Shown: positions 7,602-14,549 of the stretch, piece after piece
Position numbering within the stretch: position 1 is the stretch's first letter
How the letters are laid out: each line of letters begins with the position of its first letter
Assembly (NCBI GenBank): GCA_945906975.1
Contig: CAMDRY010000024.1
Coordinates: forward strand, 1 to 17,599
Direction: 5' to 3'
DNA length: 17,599 nt
Source: Bordetella parapertussis
GTDB lineage: Bacteria; Pseudomonadota; Gammaproteobacteria; Burkholderiales; SG8-39
Position numbers and translations under genes: made by a program
Notes under the pieces: model-generated
The model's input: the letters and a program-made list of their open reading frames with translations, nothing else
Told to the model about the DNA's origin: nothing
Databases searched by the model: none

Positions 7602-9263
7602 ATGCTATTGCAGCTGGACATCAAGGACTTTGTCATTGTCGAGCGCCTTGAGTTGGAGTTCAGTGCGGGGTTCACCGCGTTGACAGGAGAGACCGGGGCT
7701 GGGAAGTCCATTCTGATCGATGCTTTGGCTTTGGCGCTTGGCGATCGCACCGATCCCTCCGTTGTTCGGGGTGGTGCGGAACGCGCTGAAATCGTTGCCG
7801 AATTCAGCGTGGAGAGTGATTCGGCCCTTGCCGATTGGCTGCGGGAGATGGCATTAGAGGGGGATGCAAACCAGGTCATACTCCGCCGCGTTATAGACCG
7901 TGGCGGCCGTTCACGTGGTTTCATCAACGGCAGTCAGGCCACGCTTGCGCAAATGCGCACCGCGGGCGAATGGTTGCTGGACATTCACGGCCAGCACGAG
8001 CACCAGTCTTTGATGAAACCCGACGCCCAGCGGGAGTTGCTCGATGGTCATGCCGGCCTGGTCGACATTGCGCGTGAGGTTGCCGCCGCCTTCCGGCATT
8101 GGCAGCGCTTGGCCCAGGCACGTGCCGAATATGAAACCAACGCCGCCGCCAGGGGGGCGGAGCGGGAGCAAGTCGCCTGGCAGGTCGAGGAACTGGAGCG
8201 TCTTGCCGTCAAGCCGGGCGAGTGGGAGGCAATCCAGTCCGAGCATGGCCGGCTGTCGCACTCCGCAGGCCTGATCGAGGGTACGCGGTCGGCGCTGGAC
8301 AGCCTGTCCGAGGGCGAGGGTGCCTGTCTTGGAACGCTGTCGGGCGTTGCCGCGCGAATCAAGCAGCTTTCGCAGCTTGATTCAGGTCTTGCCGAAACAG
8401 TCAGCCTGCTCGATTCGGCTCAGGCCCAATTGCAGGAGGCCGTTTATGCCCTGCGTCATTACGCAGATCGCCTTGATCTGGATCCGGCGCGCTTGGCAGG
8501 CGTGAGCGAACGTCTGGAATCCATTCACGGCACTGCACGCAAGTATCGCTGTGACGCCGAGGAGTTGCCAACCAGGCTGGCGGCGCTCAAACAGCGACTG
8601 GCAGAGCTTGAGCTGGCCTCGGATCTTGACGCTATTCTCCAACAGGAGACGGTGGCAATGTCGGGCTATCAGTTGCTGGCTGTGAAGTTGACGGCGGGGC
8701 GTAAAAAGGCCGGCGCCAAACTGTCCAAGGATGTGAGTGCGGCGATGCACTCGCTGGCAATGGGGGGCGGGGTGTTTGAGGTTGCATTTAATTCCCTGGC
8801 TTCCAGGGGAAGCCTTCACGGCAACGAACAGGTGGAATTTCAGGTCGCGGCAAATCCAGGGGTCGAACCCCGGCCGCTGGCCAAGGTGGCGTCGGGAGGC
8901 GAGCTTTCGCGCATCAGCCTGGCTATCCAGGTCGTGGCCAGCAAGGCTGCCGCAGTACCGAGCCTGATTTTCGACGAGGTCGATGCCGGTATTGGCGGCG
9001 CAGTCGCCGAGGTCGTCGGCCGGAAATTGAGGGAGTTGGGAGCGAGCAGGCAGGTGTTGTGTGTGACGCACTTGGCACAGGTTGCGGCACAGGCTGATCA
9101 CCAATGGTCGGTGGCAAAGCAGGGGGAAAAGGGCGCTGTCAAAAGTGCGGTCACACCCTTGGACCGTGCTGGCCGTATCGATGAGATTGCGCGCATGCTC
9201 GGAGGGATGTCGATCACCGCTACCACGCGAAAACACGCCGCCGAGATGTTGGGCCGGTCTTGA
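7602..9263 (+). CDS. recN: DNA repair protein RecN (SMC-like ATPase)
   Basis: This 553-residue protein acts in recombinational repair of double-strand breaks. It has the split ABC ATPase layout of SMC-type proteins. Walker A is GETGAGKS at 29-36. A coiled-coil arm spans roughly 160-370 and is rich in Glu, Arg, Leu and Ala. The ABC signature VASGGELSRISLAIQ lies near 429-443, and Walker B LIFDEVDAGIGG has the Asp-Glu at 458-459. The H-loop CVTHLAQVAAQ follows. Length equals that of E. coli RecN. The ATG is preceded by a modest GCGGCGGCAG stretch and not by a strong Shine-Dalgarno. The 118-bp gap after nadK holds one LexA-like half site (CTGT) but no full box, so SOS control is not supported here. 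Confidence 0.97.
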   Translation: MLLQLDIKDFVIVERLELEFSAGFTALTGETGAGKSILIDALALALGDRTDPSVVRGGAERAEIVAEFSVESDSALADWLREMALEGDANQVILRRVIDRGGRSRGFINGSQATLAQMRTAGEWLLDIHGQHEHQSLMKPDAQRELLDGHAGLVDIAREVAAAFRHWQRLAQARAEYETNAAARGAEREQVAWQVEELERLAVKPGEWEAIQSEHGRLSHSAGLIEGTRSALDSLSEGEGACLGTLSGVAARIKQLSQLDSGLAETVSLLDSAQAQLQEAVYALRHYADRLDLDPARLAGVSERLESIHGTARKYRCDAEELPTRLAALKQRLAELELASDLDAILQQETVAMSGYQLLAVKLTAGRKKAGAKLSKDVSAAMHSLAMGGGVFEVAFNSLASRGSLHGNEQVEFQVAANPGVEPRPLAKVASGGELSRISLAIQVVASKAAAVPSLIFDEVDAGIGGAVAEVVGRKLRELGASRQVLCVTHLAQVAAQADHQWSVAKQGEKGAVKSAVTPLDRAGRIDEIARMLGGMSITATTRKHAAEMLGRS

Positions 9264-9422
9264 GAGGCGGATGGCGTTTATCGTAACGGCATTTACCGGC
9301 GGTGTCGGATTATGCGAGGCAGGCTTTTTGTTCTACCGGATGCGCTTTGGGGCTGCGCGCTGGCCGGCGGTTTGATAGAGTGCGGATATTCGAGGTGAAA
9401 CATTGCACACGGGAGGAAATGT

Positions 9423-9794
9423 ATGCAGGCGCGCAATCAGAGAGAACAGGGTTCGGCGCAGGTAATCGCGCTGGTGGCGGTGGCGGCTGTGCTGGCAGGC
9501 GCTTACATTGCGCTCGATTTCTACAGCGAGGGGCAAAAGAACATCGCCATCGCTGAGTCGCGCGGTGCAAACCTGGTCAATGGTCTGACCAAGCACAAGC
9601 TGGAGGTCGGCGGCTATCCCGATACGCTCGACAAGCTGGCGCCCAAGTACCTTTCGTCCGTGCCAAAGTGCCCGAACGGGGAGGCTTTCATGTTTCAGGT
9701 TTCCGGAACTGAATTTACGCTCACCTGCCAGAAGGTGGTTTTCAAGTTGAATCCCTATACTTACAACTCGCGTACAAGGTCCTGGGCCGGTTGA
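9423..9794 (+). CDS. Small membrane-anchored pseudopilin-like protein
   Basis: This is a 123-residue protein of unknown function. A short polar N-terminus (MQARNQREQG) leads into a single hydrophobic helix at about 11-31 (SAQVIALVAVAAVLAGAYIA). The rest looks periplasmic. NGLTKHKLEVGGYPDTLDKLAP resembles the helix and YP-x-L-x-x-L segment of GspG/PilE-type pseudopilins. Two cysteines (83 and 102) could form a disulfide, and the C-terminus has YNSRTRSW. A Gly directly before the helix could be a prepilin peptidase site, but the usual Glu at +5 is missing (Ile instead), as in GspK-type minor pseudopilins. A strong GGGAGG ribosome binding site sits 6 nt before the ATG, so the gene is surely expressed as a protein. 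It stands alone between recN and a tRNA gene, with no secretion genes near. The pseudopilin assignment is inference from pattern only. Confidence 0.8.
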   Translation: MQARNQREQGSAQVIALVAVAAVLAGAYIALDFYSEGQKNIAIAESRGANLVNGLTKHKLEVGGYPDTLDKLAPKYLSSVPKCPNGEAFMFQVSGTEFTLTCQKVVFKLNPYTYNSRTRSWAG

Positions 9795-9818
9795 TTCTTG
9801 GCGGAGTTTCAGACTTAT

Positions 9819-9847
9819 TTGCCCAGACTGTTCCGCTACGTTAAAAT
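9819..9847 (+). promoter_or_regulatory. Sigma-70 promoter of tRNA-Val
   Basis: TTGCCC (9819-9824) and TAAAAT (9842-9847) are separated by 17 nt. Transcription would start near 9854, a few bases before the mature tRNA 5' end at 9860. Readthrough from here could also reach thrS. Confidence 0.65.
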
Positions 9848-9859
9848 AGCAGGCTTATT

Positions 9860-9936
9860 AGGCGCGTAGCTCAGCTGGTTAGAGCACCACCTTGACATGG
9901 TGGGGGTCGTTGGTTCGAGTCCAATCGCGCCTACCA
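9860..9936 (+). tRNA. tRNA-Val, anticodon GAC
   Basis: The 77-nt sequence folds into a complete cloverleaf. The acceptor stem pairs AGGCGCG with CGCGCCT, all 7 pairs. The D-stem is GCTC/GAGC, and the anticodon stem CCACC/GGTGG encloses TTGACAT, giving anticodon GAC (valine codons GUC/GUU). The T-stem is GTTGG/CCAAT around TTCGAGT, followed by discriminator A and an encoded CCA. It has its own promoter and lies between the pseudopilin-like gene and thrS. No integrase or second copy of its 3' end marks it as an integration site. Confidence 0.97.
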
Positions 9937-9985
9937 AGCAATTTTAGTTACCAAGGTTTTTTCGCTTTGTAGCAATATTGCTTGG
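9934..9985 (+). repeat. Inverted repeat joining the tRNA 3' end to the thrS leader
   Basis: CCAAGCAAT (9934-9942, beginning with the tRNA CCA) is matched by ATTGCTTGG (9977-9985). The right arm is also part of a 12-bp palindrome AGCAATATTGCT (9971-9982). A T6 run (9957-9962) lies in the loop. The structure may help end or process the tRNA transcript; the loop of 34 nt is long for a standard intrinsic terminator. Confidence 0.4.
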
Positions 9986-10083
9986 GGCAGTCCGGCATTG
10001 TCCGTAATGCGGCACATATCCGGAGCAGAGGCTTAAGGGAATTTCATCTGCTTTGAATCAGCAGTACCCCAAAGGCAAGCGTT

Positions 10084-10125
10084 ATGACGCCGCGAACTGA
10101 TATTGCTTTTTTGATGAGGCATTAG
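10084..10125 (+). CDS. Possible thrS leader peptide (13 codons)
   Basis: A short [16 protein letters not shown] starts 8 nt after an AAAGG ribosome binding site (10071-10075) and stops 26 nt before the terminator hairpin ahead of thrS. Threonine codons occupy positions 2 and 5. That is suggestive of ribosome-mediated attenuation but much less Thr-rich than known threonine leader peptides. Within it, GCTTTTTT (10105-10112) could pair imperfectly with the 5' arm of the terminator and act as an antiterminator. An ORF this short may arise by chance. Confidence 0.25.
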   Translation: MTPRTDIAFLMRH

Positions 10126-10151
10126 CCGTCGCAGCTTCAAAGAGCGCTTGG

Positions 10152-10179
10152 AAAAAGTGCGGCTGGCCCGCACTTTTTT
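10152..10179 (+). terminator. Intrinsic terminator/attenuator in the thrS leader
   Basis: The hairpin arms are AAAAAGTGCGG (10152-10162) and CCGCACTTTTT (10168-10178), 11 bp with a 5-nt loop, and a T6 run forms its 3' side. It ends 25 nt before the thrS ATG, leaving just room for the thrS ribosome binding site (GGAGG, 10192-10196). It can end the tRNA-Val transcript, attenuate thrS, or both. No T-box signature was recognised in the 9937-10151 leader, which otherwise holds small hairpins at 9995-10010 and 10048-10064. Confidence 0.85.
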
Positions 10180-10204
10180 ATTTCTGATTCTGGAGGATCA
10201 CAAC

Positions 10205-12118
10205 ATGCCCAACATTACCCTGCCCGATGGATCCATCCGTCAGTATGACAACGCTGTGACCGTTGCCGAGGTCGCCGCTTCCATTGGCGCGGGCCTCGCC
10301 CGGGCGGCGCTTGCCGGTCGTGTAGATGGCAAGCTTGTCGACACCTCGCACCGCATTGAGCGAGATATCCATCTTTCAATTGTCACCGACAAGGATGCGG
10401 ACGGACTCGAGATAATCCGCCATTCAACGGCCCATCTTCTGGCCTACGCGGTCAAGTCCTTGTTCCCGGATGCGCAGGTGACGATCGGTCCGGTTATCGA
10501 GAACGGCTTTTACTACGATTTTTCCTACAAACGGCCGTTCACTCCGGACGATCTGGCTGCCATCGAGAAAAAAATGACGGAACTCGCCAAAAAGGACTTT
10601 CCGCTAACGCGGGAGGTTTTGCCGCGCGACCAGGCGGTCGAGTTTTTCAAGTCCATTGGCGAGCATTACAAAGCGGAGATCATTGCGTCCATACCGGCTG
10701 CCGATGATGTGTCGCTATATCGCGAAGGCGATTTTGTCGATCTTTGCCGCGGCCCGCACGTGCCCTCGACCGGCAAACTCAAGGCGTTCAAGCTGATGCG
10801 GCTTGCCGGCGCTTATTGGCGCGGCGACTCCAAAAACGAAATGCTGCAGAGGGTTTACGGCACGGCGTGGGCCAAGAAAGAAGACCAGGACGCCTATCTA
10901 TTGATGTTGGAGGAGGCGGACAAGCGCGATCATCGAAAATTGGCAACGCAACTGGATCTTTTTCACATGCAGGAGGAGGCGCCCGGGATGGTGTTCTGGC
11001 ACCCCAAGGGATGGGCTCTGTGGCAGCAGGTGGAGCAATACATGCGTCGTGTCTACCAGCGTAATGGCTACAAAGAAGTGCGCTGCCCGCAGATTCTGGA
11101 CCGCAGTCTGTGGGAAAAATCAGGGCATTGGGAGAATTACAAGGAAAATATGTTCACCACCGAGTCGGAAAAGCGCGACTACGCGGTAAAACCGATGAAT
11201 TGCCCTGGCCACATCCAAATTTTCAACAAAGGCCTGCGCAGCTATCGCGACCTGCCGCTGCGTTACGGTGAGTTTGGCGCCTGCCACCGCAATGAGCCCT
11301 CAGGGTCCTTGCATGGAATCATGCGTATTCGCGCATTCACACAGGACGACGGCCATATTTTTTGTACCGATGAACAGATACTTGGCGAGTGCGTCGCATT
11401 CACGGCACTGTTACAGCGCGTCTATCGGGATTTCGGCTTCAAGGAAATTATATACAAGGTAGCGACCCGGCCTGAAAAACGGGTGGGATCCGATGTTTTG
11501 TGGGACAAAGCCGAGTCGGCGGTGATCGAGTCCTTGAAGCAATCGGGCTGCGATTTCCAGATTTCCCCGGGTGAAGGCGCGTTTTATGGCCCGAAAATCG
11601 AATATTCGCTGAAAGACGCGATTGGACGCGTCTGGCAATGCGGCACCATGCAGGTGGACTTCAACATGCCCGAGCGTCTTGGGGCGGAGTACGTGGCAGA
11701 GGACAATAGCCGCAGGGTTCCGGTCATGTTGCATCGCGCAATTGTTGGATCCATGGAGCGTTTCCTTGGTATTTTGATCGAAAATTTCTCCGGTGCCTTG
11801 CCATTGTGGCTGTCGCCGGTGCAAGTCGTTGTTCTTAATATCTCGGAGGGGCAGGCCGATTACGCCCGCGCCGTCACCGCGCGCCTGGAGTCGGTCGGCA
11901 TCCGGGTCGAGAGCGATTTGCGGAATGAGAAAATAACCTATAAAATACGGGAACATAGCTTGCAAAAGCTGCCCTACCAACTGATCGTTGGTGAAAAAGA
12001 GAAGGCAGCGCAACAGGTGGCCGTGCGGACGCGCAGCGGTGAAGACCTTGGGCAGATAGCACTCGAGGACTTTATCGAACGCCTTCAAAAAGAGGCGATT
12101 GCAGTCGGCGCGGCCTAA
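10205..12118 (+). CDS. thrS: Threonine-tRNA ligase
   Basis: This 637-residue class II synthetase charges tRNA-Thr and removes mischarged serine. The N-terminal TGS domain (1-61) begins [15 protein letters not shown]. The editing domain has HSTAH (His73, His77) and DLCRGPH (Cys181, His185). The catalytic core shows [11 protein letters not shown] near 264, the zinc ligands Cys333 (MNCPGH) and His384 (DDGHIF), the motif 2 arginine loop [12 protein letters not shown], and motif 3 with [12 protein letters not shown]. The C-terminal anticodon-binding domain starts near residue 540. Length matches E. coli ThrS (642). I start the gene at 10205 and not at the in-frame ATG at 10148. GGAGG lies 8 nt before 10205, family proteins begin here, and the upstream codons would be inside the terminator hairpin. 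It heads the thrS-infC-rpmI-rplT-pheS-pheT-ihfA cluster. Confidence 0.98.
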   Translation: MPNITLPDGSIRQYDNAVTVAEVAASIGAGLARAALAGRVDGKLVDTSHRIERDIHLSIVTDKDADGLEIIRHSTAHLLAYAVKSLFPDAQVTIGPVIENGFYYDFSYKRPFTPDDLAAIEKKMTELAKKDFPLTREVLPRDQAVEFFKSIGEHYKAEIIASIPAADDVSLYREGDFVDLCRGPHVPSTGKLKAFKLMRLAGAYWRGDSKNEMLQRVYGTAWAKKEDQDAYLLMLEEADKRDHRKLATQLDLFHMQEEAPGMVFWHPKGWALWQQVEQYMRRVYQRNGYKEVRCPQILDRSLWEKSGHWENYKENMFTTESEKRDYAVKPMNCPGHIQIFNKGLRSYRDLPLRYGEFGACHRNEPSGSLHGIMRIRAFTQDDGHIFCTDEQILGECVAFTALLQRVYRDFGFKEIIYKVATRPEKRVGSDVLWDKAESAVIESLKQSGCDFQISPGEGAFYGPKIEYSLKDAIGRVWQCGTMQVDFNMPERLGAEYVAEDNSRRVPVMLHRAIVGSMERFLGILIENFSGALPLWLSPVQVVVLNISEGQADYARAVTARLESVGIRVESDLRNEKITYKIREHSLQKLPYQLIVGEKEKAAQQVAVRTRSGEDLGQIALEDFIERLQKEAIAVGAA

Positions 12119-12142
12119 TTATTGATCTTCAGGAGAATCAAC

Positions 12143-12712
12143 ATCGCTCAGGAAAAACCGCAGCGCTTGAATAGTGACATCAATGTTCCCGAAGTCCGGT
12201 TAGTTGGTGTTGAAGGTGAGCAGTTGGGCATTGTGCTGATCGCAGATGCATTGCGCATGGCAGAAGAAGCTGAAGTCGATCTGGTGGAAATCGCCCCTAC
12301 TGCGAAACCCCCGGTCTGCAAGATGATGGACTTCGGTAAATTCAAGTATCGCGAAGCCAAAAAGGCGCACGAGACCAAGCTCAAGCAAAAGCAGATTCAG
12401 GTCAAGGAAGTCAAATTCCGACCGGGAACTGACGAAGGCGACTATCAAATCAAGCTGCGTAACCTGATCAAGTTTCTCGAAGAAGGCGACAAGGCAAAGG
12501 TGACTTTGCGTTACCGTGGGCGCGAGATGGCCCACCAAGAATTCGGACATCGTCTCATCGAGAGGGTCAAGGCAGACCTCGAGGCGTATGCCGTAGTAGA
12601 GCAGTACCCCAAGAGGGAAGGGCGTCAACTCATCATGGTTTTAGGGCCGAAAAAGGTCGTGATTCCCGCCAAGAAGGGTGAAGTTGCAAGTACCAGCAAG
12701 GCCGCAGCCTGA
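12143..12712 (+). CDS. infC: Translation initiation factor IF-3 (AUC start)
   Basis: This protein of about 189 residues binds the 30S subunit, prevents premature joining of 50S and checks the start codon and initiator tRNA. The N-domain has [17 protein letters not shown] and [21 protein letters not shown] Lys-rich linker follows, and then the C-domain has [20 protein letters not shown] and [12 protein letters not shown]. No ATG fits the N-terminus. The best start is ATC at 12143, giving (M)AQEKPQRLN, 7 nt after an AGGAGA ribosome binding site (12131-12136). A TTG at 12122 is in frame but lies ahead of that site and would make the site coding. E. coli infC uses AUU, which lets IF3 repress its own synthesis; the same control is likely here. 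The 24-bp gap after thrS indicates an operon. Confidence 0.93.
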   Translation: MAQEKPQRLNSDINVPEVRLVGVEGEQLGIVLIADALRMAEEAEVDLVEIAPTAKPPVCKMMDFGKFKYREAKKAHETKLKQKQIQVKEVKFRPGTDEGDYQIKLRNLIKFLEEGDKAKVTLRYRGREMAHQEFGHRLIERVKADLEAYAVVEQYPKREGRQLIMVLGPKKVVIPAKKGEVASTSKAAA

Positions 12713-12754
12713 GCGAGAGCAGGGCGCGTTTTTAAAATAAGCGTTACCGAGGTC

Positions 12755-12792
12755 CCGGACGGGCAGTCCGGAATAAAGTGCTCCGCAGGAGC
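12755..12792 (+). promoter_or_regulatory. Tandem hairpins ahead of rpmI, candidate L20 autoregulatory site
   Basis: Two perfect hairpins lie in the 112-nt infC-rpmI gap. One is CCGGAC (12755-12760) with GTCCGG (12766-12771) around a 5-nt loop. The other is GCTCC (12780-12784) with GGAGC (12788-12792) around GCA. No U run follows either, so they are not terminators. In E. coli, ribosomal protein L20 represses rpmI-rplT by binding structures in this leader that mimic 23S rRNA. The position fits, but the fold was not compared in detail. The rpmI ribosome binding site AAGGA is at 12814-12818. Confidence 0.45.
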
Positions 12793-12824
12793 CACCCGGT
12801 GTCGCAACAAATGAAGGACAAGTC

Positions 12825-13022
12825 ATGCCCAAGATGAAGACCAAGAGTGGCGCCGCCAAGCGCTTCAAGGTGCGTGCAGGCGGCAGCATCAAGCGCTCGC
12901 AGGCGTTCAAGCGCCACATCCTCACCAAAAAAACGACCAAAAACAAGCGCCAACTGCGTGGTACTGCAGAGGTGCATGAGACAAACAAGCGCTCAATACG
13001 CGCAATGTTGCCCTACGCTTAA
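12825..13022 (+). CDS. rpmI: 50S ribosomal protein L35
   Basis: This 65-residue, strongly basic protein of the large subunit begins [20 protein letters not shown], the usual L35 opening. It carries [20 protein letters not shown] in the middle and ends RAMLPYA. Length is exact for the family. The ATG at 12825 has AAGGA 6 nt upstream. It is 9 bp from rplT, and the two are translated from the same message in known cases. Confidence 0.99.
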   Translation: MPKMKTKSGAAKRFKVRAGGSIKRSQAFKRHILTKKTTKNKRQLRGTAEVHETNKRSIRAMLPYA

Positions 13023-13031
13023 GGAGCCGCC

Positions 13032-13388
13032 ATGCCTAGAGTTAAACGCGGCGTAACTGCACACGCCAAGCATAAAAAAGTAATAGACGCAGCCAAGGGT
13101 TACCGCGGTCGCCGCGGTAACGTATTCCGTATCGCCAAAGAGGCGGTGATGAAGGCAGGACAGTACGCCTATCGTGACCGCCGTACCCGCAAGCGCGTGT
13201 TCCGCGCGTTGTGGATCGCGCGTATCAACGCTGCAGCGCGCGAATGTGGCCTTTCCTACTCGGTATTCATGAACGGTCTGAAGAAGGCCATGATTGAAGT
13301 TGATCGCAAGGTGCTGGCCGACCTCGCGGTTGCCGACAAAGCCGCGTTCGCGCATATCGCCAATCAGGTCAAGGCGAATCTGGGCTAA
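13032..13388 (+). CDS. rplT: 50S ribosomal protein L20
   Basis: This 118-residue 23S rRNA-binding protein is needed early in 50S assembly. It is recognised by [18 protein letters not shown], the [20 protein letters not shown] segment, [15 protein letters not shown] and [20 protein letters not shown]. Length is exact for the family. AAGGAG (13020-13025), overlapping the rpmI stop codon, is its ribosome binding site. In E. coli L20 is the repressor of the rpmI-rplT unit, and the hairpins ahead of rpmI suggest the same here. A strong terminator follows 38 nt after the stop codon. Confidence 0.99.
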   Translation: MPRVKRGVTAHAKHKKVIDAAKGYRGRRGNVFRIAKEAVMKAGQYAYRDRRTRKRVFRALWIARINAAARECGLSYSVFMNGLKKAMIEVDRKVLADLAVADKAAFAHIANQVKANLG

Positions 13389-13394
13389 GCCATC

Positions 13395-13463
13395 AGACCA
13401 TTCCGGTCTTCGTGGCCGGAACAAAGAGGCGGCGCCAAAGCGGTATTTGGCGCCGTCTTTTTT
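13395..13463 (+). terminator. Intrinsic terminator/attenuator between rplT and pheS
   Basis: The terminator stem pairs CGGCGCCAAA (13430-13439) with TTTGGCGCCG (13446-13455) around a 6-nt loop. It extends outward by three more pairs, one of them G-U, and ends in a T6 run (13458-13463). It finishes 24 nt before the pheS ATG. Upstream are two small stems that exclude each other: AGACC (13395-13399) with GGTCT (13405-13409), and TTCCGG (13401-13406) with CCGGAA (13416-13421). E. coli pheST is attenuated through a Phe-rich leader peptide; no Phe-rich ORF was found in this gap. The terminator may set the rplT 3' end, limit pheST, or both. Confidence 0.88.
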
Positions 13464-13487
13464 GGCTGAACTCACATTCCCCAATCC

Positions 13488-14531
13488 ATGAATAATCTCG
13501 AAGATATCGTTCGCGAAGCCGCGGATCTGTTTGGTGGCATCACCGAAGCGGCCGAACTCGATCAGGCCAAGGCGCGCTTTCTCGGCAAGGCCGGGGTACT
13601 GACGGAGTTGCTAAAGGGGCTGGGCAAAATGCCCCAGGATGAGCGGCGGGAAGCCGGTTCCCTGATCAACGCGGCAAAAGACAAGATTGAAGCGTCGCTT
13701 GCGTTGCGACGCGATTTTTTCGCCCGCAAGCAGCTCGAATCACGCCTTGCCGCCGAGTCCCTTGACGTGACGCTGCCCGGGCGACGTCAGGGCGTGGGGA
13801 GCCTTCATCCGGTGGTGCGCACCTGGTTGCGTGTGGAAGAAATATTCCGCTCCATCGGCTTTGATGTCGCCGACGGTCCGGAGATCGAGACTGACTGGTA
13901 CAACTTTACCGCCCTAAACAATCCGGAAAACCATCCTGCGCGCTCGATGCAGGACACGTTTTATGTGGAGGACAAGGACGCTTCAGGATTGCAGTTGTTG
14001 TTACGCACGCATACCAGCCCGATTCAGGTTCGTTATGCCAGGCAGCACGTTGAGCGTTACCGCCATCTGGATCGCATACCGCCGATAAAAGTCATCGCGC
14101 CGGGACGAACCTATCGGGTGGACAGCGATGCCACGCACTCACCGATGTTCCACCAGTTCGAAGGTTTGTGGATCGCCGACAACATAAGTTTCGCCGACCT
14201 TAAGGGCGTTTATCTCGATTTCATTCGCCGTTATTTCGAGTCCGATGACGTGCAGGTGCGTTTCCGTCCTTCGTATTTTCCGTTCACCGAACCTTCCGCG
14301 GAAATCGACATGATGTTCGCCTCCGGTCCGAACAAGGGCAGGTGGCTGGAGATTTCCGGATCCGGGCAGGTACATCCCAACGTGGTGCGCAACTTCGGCC
14401 TCGATCCGGAGCGCTATATCGGCTTTGCTTTTGGTTCCGGACTGGAGCGACTGACCATGCTGCGCTATGGCATCAATGACCTGCGGCTGTTTTTCGAGGG
14501 CGACTTGCGCTTCCTCGAGCAGTTTGCCTGA
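13488..14531 (+). CDS. pheS: Phenylalanine-tRNA ligase, alpha subunit
   Basis: This 347-residue protein is the catalytic subunit of the alpha2-beta2 class II synthetase. An N-terminal coiled coil (about 1-85) for tRNA contact is followed by the catalytic core. Motif 2 [21 protein letters not shown] lies near 206-226. [17 protein letters not shown] lies near 262, and motif 3 [19 protein letters not shown] near 316-334. Length is close to the family norm. No Shine-Dalgarno precedes the ATG at 13488 (the 25 nt before it are CA-rich), which is unusual for such a highly needed gene. The start is nevertheless the only one giving the full N-terminal helix. pheT follows after 18 bp. Confidence 0.98.
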   Translation: MNNLEDIVREAADLFGGITEAAELDQAKARFLGKAGVLTELLKGLGKMPQDERREAGSLINAAKDKIEASLALRRDFFARKQLESRLAAESLDVTLPGRRQGVGSLHPVVRTWLRVEEIFRSIGFDVADGPEIETDWYNFTALNNPENHPARSMQDTFYVEDKDASGLQLLLRTHTSPIQVRYARQHVERYRHLDRIPPIKVIAPGRTYRVDSDATHSPMFHQFEGLWIADNISFADLKGVYLDFIRRYFESDDVQVRFRPSYFPFTEPSAEIDMMFASGPNKGRWLEISGSGQVHPNVVRNFGLDPERYIGFAFGSGLERLTMLRYGINDLRLFFEGDLRFLEQFA

Positions 14532-14549
14532 ACACACGGCGACTACCCC

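Noticed and set aside
8382..9236. Long open frame opposite recN
   Set aside because: It is a shadow of the GC-rich recN coding frame, with no recognised domains or ribosome binding site.
9860..9955. tRNA-Val as a phage or island attachment site
   Set aside because: Only a 7-bp direct repeat follows and no integrase or mobile gene is in the window.
10148..10204. ThrS start 19 codons earlier
   Set aside because: It would translate through the terminator hairpin, lacks a ribosome binding site and does not match the family N-terminus.
12122..12142. TTG start for infC
   Set aside because: The ribosome binding site lies inside this extension, and the residues (IFRRIN) are not IF3-like.
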